Source: Flavobacteriales bacterium UBA7666
GTDB lineage: Bacteria; Bacteroidota; Bacteroidia; Flavobacteriales_D; Crocinitomicaceae
Reading direction: 5' to 3'
DNA: 64,000 nucleotides
Assembly (NCBI GenBank): GCA_002483265.1
Contig: DLHO01000007.1
Location: 840 to 64,839 of the forward strand
Part shown: one piece after another, positions 17,795 through 25,340 of the stretch
How the letters are laid out: every line of letters starts with the position of its first letter
Numbering within the stretch: the first letter of the stretch is position 1
Translations under genes and position numbers: made by a program
The notes under the pieces: generated by a model
What the model saw: only the letters and a program-made list of their open reading frames with translations
What the model was told of the DNA's origin: nothing
Databases searched by the model: none

Positions 17795-17832
17795 GTGAGT
17801 AAATAGTGGTTGCTTAACGATGTGCAGTGGGA

Positions 17833-17867
17833 ACAGGAGTTCGTTGTGACGGACTCCTGTTTTTTTT
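17833..17867 (+). terminator. Intrinsic terminator after the ssb cluster
   Basis: ACAGGAGTTCG pairs with CGGACTCCTGT (one G-T pair) around TTGTGA, followed by eight T residues. Confidence 0.9.
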
Positions 17868-17950
17868 ATTCCGTTAAACTATATTCTTCGCCATTCATCT
17901 ATTTTGAGTAACGTTTCGCATATTTTTTTATTAAACCAAGAATTTCCGTC

Positions 17951-17958
17951 TAATTTTG
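17951..17958 (+). promoter_or_regulatory. -7 box TAATTTTG for the beta-barrel gene
   Basis: Exact TAnnTTTG match, 21 nt before the TTG start at 17980. The earlier in-frame TTG at 17956 lies inside this box and so cannot be the start. No good -33 TTG. Confidence 0.55.
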
Positions 17959-17979
17959 TATCATCAAACACTTGACACA

Positions 17980-20739
17980 TTGAAAAAACTTGTACTTCTA
18001 TTTTTCCTCTTAATCGCGTATTGGGGTAATTCTCAAACGATGACTATTAAGGCAAATGCAATAGACACGAATTCTCAAACAATAGTTCGTAATGCTGTTG
18101 GTATTGTGAAACGCGTTCGCGATTCTGTTTTATTGGATTTTAAACGATCTGATAAATACGGTCACATGGAGTTTACACTCCCAATTGATACAGTAGAATT
18201 TACTGTTATCCATCCTGAGTATGGAGTCTTCCGAGCCTTCTTTTTTGGATCAAAAGACAATAATTCTTTTGATATAGATACTTTGGCAATGCCAGATAAA
18301 AGTACTGCTCTGGACGAAGTATTGATTTATGCCAATCGAAATCCGATCTATTATCGTGGAGATACGCTTGTTTACGTAGCGGATTCTTTTAAAGTGAAGG
18401 AGAATGCAGTGGTAGAAGATTTGATCCGAAAATTGCCAGGGATGACAATTGACGAAAATGGAAAAATCAAAAACCAAGGAAAAGAAATTGGTCAGGTACT
18501 CGTTGATGGAGATGAATTCTTTGGAAACGATCCTACAATTGCAACTAAAAATCTTGCTGCCAAGGGAGTTGAAACCGTTGAGGTTTATGAGAAAGATGCA
18601 GAAGACGGAAGTGATGAAAAAGTTCAGGTTCTCGATCTGAAACTCAAGGAAGAAGCCAAGAAGGGATATTTTGGAAAGGTCAATCTGGCCGGTGGTCTCG
18701 ATAAATTCTCAAATCCGAATCATGGGTTTTATGAAGGGGAGCTATTAGTGAATTCCTATAATAAGAATCAGAAATTGGCGGTTTATGCTTTGGGTTCAAA
18801 CACACCTAAGACAAACCTTAACGGGAGTGATTTATTCAAATTTGGTTTGTCTGAAGGACGCGATTGGATGGCGGAAAATGATGATTTGCAATCATACAGT
18901 CAGGATGGACAAAATGAAAATGAGGGTATCCCAAATACATTTAAAGGCGGTTTCTACTTAGATCAGAAATTCAAAAAAGGAGCAAAAGTACGATTGAATT
19001 ATTCCTTCGCTCAATATGGAGTGAAGTCACAAACAAACAGTCGTTCTCAGTATTTATTGACAGATACTTCTTATACAACTGATTTGAACAGCTATACGCA
19101 GGAATCGTATATGCAGCATCAAATTGGAATCAAGTATTCACAACGAATTGATTCATTGACACGTTTTGAGCTGGAACCTAAGTTTCAATTGAATAACACC
19201 GATCAAAATTCCTTGTCTAGAACAGATTTCTTGTCTGAAGACAGCTTACTGACTCGTTTTACTACTATTGAAAACGGCAGCAAAGCAACAGGATCTAGTT
19301 TGAATACAACTTTCAGATTGTTTAAGGATTTTAAGAAGAAAAACAGAAAGTTGATTGCCCGTTATAATTTTGTAGGAACAGATAACAAATCGGATGGCGA
19401 TTTACTTTCTTCTGATACGAATGCCATTACAAATACCTCAAACAGCTTTTTGAGATTTGACCAAAGAAAAGAGATTAGAGGTAATTCAATGGCTCATACA
19501 GCTTATGCAGATTACTTCGAACCGCTTGGTAAACGATTTAAATTGGAGTTTGATTACGAATTCTATCAAAATAACAATGGTCAGCGTAAAACAACATTGA
19601 ATCCTGTTAGTGGTGAGTATGTGGATGTGGATACTTTGTTTTCGAATAACTTCAAAACAGACAGACAGCAACATCGAGCAGGAGCATTCTTAATTTATGA
19701 AAATGCAAAATTGAGAATATCTGCAGGATCACGATTCAGAACGATAGCTATCGATAACAGAAATATGTTCACGGATTCATTGATAAAGCAGGATCTGAAC
19801 AATGTATTGCCGCGAATTGTATTCAGATATAAGTTCAGTCAAACAACTCGTATCATGATTCAATACAATACGAATTCAAGTTTGCCTTCCATAGATCAGT
19901 TGCAGCCCGTTCGAAACAATACGAATCCGAACTTTATTCAAATTGGTAATTCCGCATTGAAACCGAATTATACACACAGTATCAATGGTAATTTCAATAC
20001 GTGGAAAGGATTGAGTGGTTTCTATATGTATTCCGGATTCAGCTATTCACATATCAAGGATAATTTTAGTTCGAATACGATGTTCGGTCCAAATGGAGGT
20101 TCGATTTCACAGGCGATTAATGTGAAAAGTTCAGATTTCCTTTATTACTGGGCTGGTGCAGGGATTCCGATGAAAGGAGTAAAGGATCTGAGTTTACAAG
20201 TAAATGCTAACGGTAACTTTACCTCTTCTAAAAACCAGATCAATTCAATTGATAATGACACAAGAAATACGGGTGTTGGAACAGATTTGTCATTGAACTA
20301 TAATGGTGATTCGTTGAGAACAGAATTAGGTGGTGGATTTGATTACAATGTGCCGTTTAACTCCTTGTCAACGCTTTCAAATCAACCATATACATCCTAT
20401 AATTTCAAAGCGGTGGTTGATTGGACGCTTCCTTATCGTTGGTTCTTTAGAACAGATGCAACGTATAACATCAATACAGGAAGAACAAATGGTTATAACG
20501 CAAATTATTTGATCTGGAATGCATCGATTCAACGTTCGTTCCTGAAAACAGGAAACCTGCTTTTCGGAATTGAGGCATACGATATCTTAAATCAAAATAT
20601 AAGTAACTACAGAACGGTTGATAACAACGTGATTGTCGATCAGAGAACGAATATCATTCGTCGTTACTTCATGGCGAAAATGACACTTAGATTTAACAAT
20701 TTTAAAACGAAAGAAGAAGATGGGAATGGTTGGTATTAG
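17980..20739 (+). CDS. Outer-membrane beta-barrel protein, TonB-receptor-like
   Basis: A 919-residue protein. Start is taken as TTG at 17980 because it gives a clean signal peptide (MKKLVLLFFLLIAYWGNSQ) and no ATG exists upstream. A short beta-sandwich (about 20-105) resembles a carboxypeptidase-regulatory-like domain, then a plug-like region (ALDEVLIYANRNPIYYRGDTL; VVEDLIRKLPGMTIDENG; LVDGDEFFGNDP) and a C-terminal barrel of the OMP_b-brl_3 type. The substrate is unknown. No TonB box was identified with confidence. It overlaps the GLPGLI gene by 20 nt. Confidence 0.88.
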   Translation: MKKLVLLFFLLIAYWGNSQTMTIKANAIDTNSQTIVRNAVGIVKRVRDSVLLDFKRSDKYGHMEFTLPIDTVEFTVIHPEYGVFRAFFFGSKDNNSFDIDTLAMPDKSTALDEVLIYANRNPIYYRGDTLVYVADSFKVKENAVVEDLIRKLPGMTIDENGKIKNQGKEIGQVLVDGDEFFGNDPTIATKNLAAKGVETVEVYEKDAEDGSDEKVQVLDLKLKEEAKKGYFGKVNLAGGLDKFSNPNHGFYEGELLVNSYNKNQKLAVYALGSNTPKTNLNGSDLFKFGLSEGRDWMAENDDLQSYSQDGQNENEGIPNTFKGGFYLDQKFKKGAKVRLNYSFAQYGVKSQTNSRSQYLLTDTSYTTDLNSYTQESYMQHQIGIKYSQRIDSLTRFELEPKFQLNNTDQNSLSRTDFLSEDSLLTRFTTIENGSKATGSSLNTTFRLFKDFKKKNRKLIARYNFVGTDNKSDGDLLSSDTNAITNTSNSFLRFDQRKEIRGNSMAHTAYADYFEPLGKRFKLEFDYEFYQNNNGQRKTTLNPVSGEYVDVDTLFSNNFKTDRQQHRAGAFLIYENAKLRISAGSRFRTIAIDNRNMFTDSLIKQDLNNVLPRIVFRYKFSQTTRIMIQYNTNSSLPSIDQLQPVRNNTNPNFIQIGNSALKPNYTHSINGNFNTWKGLSGFYMYSGFSYSHIKDNFSSNTMFGPNGGSISQAINVKSSDFLYYWAGAGIPMKGVKDLSLQVNANGNFTSSKNQINSIDNDTRNTGVGTDLSLNYNGDSLRTELGGGFDYNVPFNSLSTLSNQPYTSYNFKAVVDWTLPYRWFFRTDATYNINTGRTNGYNANYLIWNASIQRSFLKTGNLLFGIEAYDILNQNISNYRTVDNNVIVDQRTNIIRRYFMAKMTLRFNNFKTKEEDGNGWY

Positions 20740-21454
20740 AATATTGATCCTTTTAGGATTCTTGTTCCTGGGAGGAGCCGCGCAGGCTCAAGCACAACTT
20801 GTTCGTGAAGGTAAGATAACATACGAGCGCAGAACAAACTTGTGGAAGATCTTTGACGATGAAAGAATGCGCCAGTTTGTTGGAGAGAAAAATAAAGTAA
20901 AAATAGAAGACTTTACATTGTACTTCAATGATTCCTCTTCTTTGTTCGCATATGTTACACCTGATCAACCGGATCCTCAGAGTTGGTTAACAATGAAGAA
21001 TACAGTTTATAATAGCTTCAATACAGGTCAGCGTTTCGTTTATATGGATATGATGGGTAACTCGATGACAGTGGGCGACAGCTTAGTGAAACATACTTGG
21101 AAGATTACGGATAAAACACGTAAAATTGCCGGTTATGAGTGTACACGAGTGATTTGGCAAAAAGATGATACGACACGTATTTACGCTTGGTATACAACTG
21201 ATATTATTGCGACTGTCGGACCTGAGAATATTCAGGGATTACCGGGAGCAGTTCTTGGTTTGGCAACAGAAGACGGAAGCATTGTTTACTTTGCCAAGAA
21301 AGTAGAAGTTATTGCTCCAACGTTAGAGCAAATTGCACAACCGAAGAAAAAAGGAAAACAATATACTCAGGCAGAATTGATTGCTGATTTGACAGAAAAA
21401 CTGAAAGGTCAGCCCTATGGTGAGCGAATAATTACCGGAATGTTTTATTGGTAA
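20720..21454 (+). CDS. GLPGLI family protein
   Basis: A 244-residue protein with a signal peptide (MGMVGIRILILLGFLFLGGA..AQAQ). The family signature appears as IQGLPGAVLGLATEDG near residue 175; KITYERRT and YECTRVIW are also typical. GLPGLI proteins are Bacteroidota-specific periplasmic proteins of unknown function often encoded next to OMP_b-brl_3 barrels, as here. The 20-nt overlap with the barrel gene supports joint translation and a shared role at the outer membrane. Confidence 0.9.
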   Translation: MGMVGIRILILLGFLFLGGAAQAQAQLVREGKITYERRTNLWKIFDDERMRQFVGEKNKVKIEDFTLYFNDSSSLFAYVTPDQPDPQSWLTMKNTVYNSFNTGQRFVYMDMMGNSMTVGDSLVKHTWKITDKTRKIAGYECTRVIWQKDDTTRIYAWYTTDIIATVGPENIQGLPGAVLGLATEDGSIVYFAKKVEVIAPTLEQIAQPKKKGKQYTQAELIADLTEKLKGQPYGERIITGMFYW

Positions 21455-21473
21455 TCCGATCAAAAAAAGTACT

Positions 21474-21508
21474 AAAAGGCATTTGTTACGACAAATGCCT
21501 TTTTTTTA
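21474..21508. terminator. Bidirectional terminator between GLPGLI and uvrD
   Basis: AAAAGGCATTTGT pairs with ACAAATGCCTTTT around TACG; T tracts follow on both strands. It serves two converging genes and slightly overlaps the uvrD stop. Confidence 0.9.
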
Positions 21509-23818
21509 TTCAATATCCAATATCGTTAATTTTGCAAACTTCAATAGTAAGGTTTTAGCTCCTGCATGAGGGAAAAAGATGGTTGCTTTTCGATCAACTC
21601 CATTTCCCTCTAATTTCGTTACTTTTCCTTTCCCAAATCGTTCATGCTCCACATTGTAACCCACTTTGATATCGATGTTAGAATCTGCAGTTCCGGCTTT
21701 TGAATTCAATTCAGACATGCTTTTTAAACCTCTGGGGCTAGTCTGATTCGTAGTTGAACCAGGCATTCTGTTTAATCCACCTGTGAATGGTTTGTCAAAG
21801 CCACCTCTTCCAGCGTTTAAAGAACGACCTCCTCCGCCTTGAGATGCACCATATGCTGTTTCGAAGCTCAAATAATCCGGATCGATCTCAGAAATAAATC
21901 TACTTGGTTCTGAGCTGATCAAATTTCCCCATTGAAAACGAGAAGCCGCATAGGAAATCGTACAATTCTTTTCTGCTCTTGTCACAGCCACGTAAAACAA
22001 ACGTCTTTCTTCCTCCAATTCAGTTCTGGAATTGATAGAAAGCTGCGAAGGAAATAAATTCTCTTCTAAACCAACCAAATAAACGTGTTTGAATTCCAAT
22101 CCTTTGCTGGAGTGAATGGTCATCAAACTAATCTTGTTTTTGTCTTCTTCCTTTTCATTATCTGCATCAGTCAGAAGCGCAACATCAATCATGAAATCGG
22201 CAAGTGTTGCCTGATCTTCTTCACCTCTTTGAACAGTAAATTCTTTGATCGCAGCCAATAATTCTTCGATATTCTGATAGCGTTCCACTTCTTCCGGACC
22301 TTTGTCTTTTTCAGAATACAGTTCTTTCAAAATCCCGGAACTCTTAGCAATAGTTTGTGCTAATTGGTAAGCATTTTGAGAATTCAGTTGAGCTGTAAAA
22401 CTTTGGATCATGATGACAAACTCCGAGATTTTTTGTTTTGTTGCACTCGGAATAGAAACCGGATATTTTCCGAATTCAGAGATTACATCCCAAATGGAGA
22501 CATCGTGATGATTTGCAGCGATGATGATGTTTTCCCAGGAAGTTTTCCCAATCCCACGTTTCGGATAATTGATCACACGCTTTAAAGCTTCTTCATCTTT
22601 TTGATTAGCCGTCAAACGGAAGTAAGCCAAGATATCTTTGATCTCCTTGCGTTGATAAAATGAAAGTCCTCCATAGATCTTGTAAGGAATATTCATTTTC
22701 CGCAAGGCTTCCTCAAAGGCACGCGATTGACGATTGGTACGATAGAGAATTGCAAAATCTGTCCAATCGCCTGTCTCCTGATGCTTGACATCAAATATCT
22801 TATTGGCGATGATCTTACCTTCTTCGTTATCCGTCATTGCACGAATCACACGAATCAGGTTTCCTTTGTCATTATTCGTCCAAACGCTTTTCTTAATTTG
22901 TTCTTTATTCTTTGAAATAACGCTATTTGCAGCATCTACAATATTCTGCGTGCTGCGGTAATTTTGTTCCAGTTTATACAAGTTGTAATCCGGATAGTCA
23001 TTTCTGAAATTCAGGATATTCTGAATATTTGCTCCACGGAATGAATAGATACTTTGAGCATCATCCCCAACCACGCAAATATTTTCATAAACAGCTGCCA
23101 GTTTCTTTACAATCAGATACTGCGCGTAATTTGTATCCTGGTACTCATCTACCAAAATGTACTTGAATTTGTGCTGGTAGTACGAAAGAACATCAGGGAA
23201 ATCGCGCAGAAGAATATTGGTCTGATACAAGAGATCATCAAAATCCATTGCACCGGCTTTGAAACATCTAACAGCATATGCTTTGTAGATTCGCGCTAAT
23301 TCAGGTCGTTGACTGGTTTTGTCTTCGTCCATGATCTCCGGATTTTGAGCATAATCGTCTGCCGAAAGCAAATTATTCTTTGCTGCCGAAATGCGTCCGT
23401 AAACCATACTTGGTTTATAAATCTTATCGTCCAGATTCAATTCCTTGATAATGTCTTTCAACAAGCTTTTCGTATCCTGGGTATCGTAAATGGTGAAATT
23501 TTGTGGGTAACCCAATCGGTCTGCATTGATTCTGAGAATCCGCGCAAAAACGGAGTGGAAAGTACCCATCGTGATGTTTTTCGCCTCACTGGAACCAATG
23601 ATAGAGCCGATTCGTTCGGTCATCTCCTTTGCCGCTTTGTTGGTAAAGGTCAGTGCTAGAATATTGAACGGATCAATTCCATGGTCGATCATGAAAGCAA
23701 TGCGCATAGTAAGTACACGTGTTTTTCCCGATCCGGCACCAGCGATTACCATGGTGGGTCCTTCAAAGTTCTCTACTGCAATGCGTTGACTTTCGTTTAA
23801 TCCGTCTAAATAATTCAT
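21506..23818 (-). CDS. uvrD: ATP-dependent DNA helicase, UvrD/PcrA type
   Basis: A 770-residue superfamily 1A 3'-5' helicase for repair and removal of protein blocks from DNA. Motifs in order: Q motif LNESQRIAV, Walker A AGAGSGKTR (residues 26-34), DEYQDTN (Walker B), GDDAQSIYSFRGA, LEQNYRS, and LMTIHSSKGLEFKHVYL with VAVTRAEK. The C-terminal segment after 660 is Gly/Ser-rich and ends in a PcrA-like Tudor-type fold (VEHERFGKGKVTKLEGNG). Naming it uvrD rather than pcrA is by habit. Starts 5 nt after a -7 box. Confidence 0.95.
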   Translation of the reverse strand: MNYLDGLNESQRIAVENFEGPTMVIAGAGSGKTRVLTMRIAFMIDHGIDPFNILALTFTNKAAKEMTERIGSIIGSSEAKNITMGTFHSVFARILRINADRLGYPQNFTIYDTQDTKSLLKDIIKELNLDDKIYKPSMVYGRISAAKNNLLSADDYAQNPEIMDEDKTSQRPELARIYKAYAVRCFKAGAMDFDDLLYQTNILLRDFPDVLSYYQHKFKYILVDEYQDTNYAQYLIVKKLAAVYENICVVGDDAQSIYSFRGANIQNILNFRNDYPDYNLYKLEQNYRSTQNIVDAANSVISKNKEQIKKSVWTNNDKGNLIRVIRAMTDNEEGKIIANKIFDVKHQETGDWTDFAILYRTNRQSRAFEEALRKMNIPYKIYGGLSFYQRKEIKDILAYFRLTANQKDEEALKRVINYPKRGIGKTSWENIIIAANHHDVSIWDVISEFGKYPVSIPSATKQKISEFVIMIQSFTAQLNSQNAYQLAQTIAKSSGILKELYSEKDKGPEEVERYQNIEELLAAIKEFTVQRGEEDQATLADFMIDVALLTDADNEKEEDKNKISLMTIHSSKGLEFKHVYLVGLEENLFPSQLSINSRTELEEERRLFYVAVTRAEKNCTISYAASRFQWGNLISSEPSRFISEIDPDYLSFETAYGASQGGGGRSLNAGRGGFDKPFTGGLNRMPGSTTNQTSPRGLKSMSELNSKAGTADSNIDIKVGYNVEHERFGKGKVTKLEGNGVDRKATIFFPHAGAKTLLLKFAKLTILDIE

Positions 23819-23823
23819 GATTA

Positions 23824-23831
23824 CAAAGTTA
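23824..23831 (-). promoter_or_regulatory. uvrD -7 box TAACTTTG
   Basis: On the minus strand, TAACTTTG ends 5 nt before the uvrD ATG, predicting a leaderless or nearly leaderless mRNA. No -33 TTG at standard spacing. Confidence 0.55.
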
Positions 23832-23862
23832 GAACATTGAAGCTTTTAAACTAGGATCTGAT

Positions 23863-23892
23863 CTGTGTAATTTCGGTAAAAGTTTAAATTTG
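23863..23892 (+). promoter_or_regulatory. Fucosidase promoter CTG-N19-TAAATTTG
   Basis: The -7 box TAAATTTG is at 23885-23892, with CTG (one mismatch to TTG) 19 nt upstream at 23863-23865. The ATG is 17 nt downstream. Confidence 0.5.
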
Positions 23893-23909
23893 ACACTCAT
23901 TAAATAATT

Positions 23910-25340
23910 ATGGCTCGATTTTTCCTTTTTCTTCTTGTACTTCTTTCTTCTGTTTCATTCGGACAAAATTTGGGAGTTCATCCGGTATCCAATGAGTATC
24001 AAAAACCAACAGACCCGCAAGTGCTTCAGAAGCTGGATCAATGGCAGGATCAGAAATTTGGGATCATCATCCATTGGGGCTTGTATGCTGTTCCGGGAAT
24101 AATCGAATCCTGGTCTATTTGTTCGGAGCCCTGGATTACAAGAGATAGCACTTCTTCTTACGATGATTACAAGCGTTGGTATTTCGGATTAAAAGATTCG
24201 CTGAATCCTGTGAGGTTTAACCCGGAAAGATGGGCGAGTATATCAAAGAAAGCAGGAATGCGTTATCTGGTTTTTACCACTAAACACCACGATGGTTTTT
24301 GTATGTTTGATACCAAGCAAACGGATTTTAAGATCACAAATGGACCTTTTGCCACGAACCCAAAAGCAGATGTTCTGAAGCATGTTTTTTCAGCTTACCG
24401 CAATGAAGGATTTATGATTGGGGCTTATTTTTCCAAACCCGATTGGCACAATGAAAATTATTGGTGGCCTCTCTATTCAACTCCCGACAGGAACAATAAT
24501 TACGATACGCGAAAATATCCATGGCGCTGGCAGAAATTTGAAGATTATACCTTTAATCAAATTCAGGAGATTGTGACCGGATATGGAGGAGTAGATATTT
24601 TGTGGCTCGACGGTGGCTGGGTGAGACCTCAGAATACGATTGATGAGGAAGTGTTAATGTGGGGGGCACCGATTCCACAATGGAAGCAAGAACTGGATAT
24701 TGAAAAGATTGCAAGAATGGCACGATCAAATCAATCTGGGATGATTGTGGTTGACAGAACCGTTCAAGGACCTTATGAAAATTATCAGACCCCAGAACAT
24801 ACAATTCCGGAAAAACGAATTGATAACCCCTGGGAAACCTGCATGCCTTTAGGAAATGATTGGGGGTATGTTCCAAATAACAATTTGAAATCTGCCGACC
24901 GTGTAATACAGACTTTGGTCGAAGTTGTGGCAAAGGGCGGGAATTTATTGCTGGGTGTTGGCCCGAAACCCGACGGAACATTTCCTGCCGATGTGGAAGA
25001 AAGGTTAGCAGAAATAGGGAAGTGGCTGGATGTAAACGGAGAAGCGATCTACAATACCAGAAGCATGCCTCATTACAAGGATTCATATTTCTTTTTTACG
25101 CAATCTAAAGATGAAAAAACGGCTTATATTCTGGTTCCTAAAGACATCAATCTGACACGACTGGAATGGACTGTAAATCTTCCGAAAAAAGGTTCAAAAC
25201 TGATTTTCGTTCCAACAGGAGAAAAAGTGAGTTATCACATCGTTGATGGTTTTGTTCAGGTTGATATGCCTCAGAGTATACGGTTGAAACAAAGGGATAA
25301 CCCGGTGTGGGTTTTCAAATTTGAGTTGGCTACTGAATAG
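23910..25340 (+). CDS. Alpha-L-fucosidase, GH29
   Basis: A 476-residue secreted glycoside hydrolase with a signal peptide cut after VSFG. Typical GH29 features are GIIIHWGLYAVPG (His55), TTKHHDGFCMFD near 123, and the nucleophile region GGVDILWLDGGW, with Asp234 the predicted nucleophile. DNPWETCM and GGNLLLGVGPKPDG close the barrel. A short beta-sandwich follows (about 385-476). It should remove alpha-linked L-fucose from glycans. No SusC/SusD pair is adjacent. Its 3' end overlaps the convergent GH3 gene by 11 nt. Confidence 0.93.
   Translation: MARFFLFLLVLLSSVSFGQNLGVHPVSNEYQKPTDPQVLQKLDQWQDQKFGIIIHWGLYAVPGIIESWSICSEPWITRDSTSSYDDYKRWYFGLKDSLNPVRFNPERWASISKKAGMRYLVFTTKHHDGFCMFDTKQTDFKITNGPFATNPKADVLKHVFSAYRNEGFMIGAYFSKPDWHNENYWWPLYSTPDRNNNYDTRKYPWRWQKFEDYTFNQIQEIVTGYGGVDILWLDGGWVRPQNTIDEEVLMWGAPIPQWKQELDIEKIARMARSNQSGMIVVDRTVQGPYENYQTPEHTIPEKRIDNPWETCMPLGNDWGYVPNNNLKSADRVIQTLVEVVAKGGNLLLGVGPKPDGTFPADVEERLAEIGKWLDVNGEAIYNTRSMPHYKDSYFFFTQSKDEKTAYILVPKDINLTRLEWTVNLPKKGSKLIFVPTGEKVSYHIVDGFVQVDMPQSIRLKQRDNPVWVFKFELATE

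Noticed and set aside
17956..17979. Longer start for the beta-barrel protein
   Set aside because: The TTG at 17956 is part of the -7 box TAATTTTG and would hide the signal peptide.
17980..21454. SusC/SusD-type polysaccharide locus with the glycosidases
   Set aside because: The barrel is of the OMP_b-brl_3/GLPGLI type, no SusD is present, and the glycosidases are separated by uvrD.
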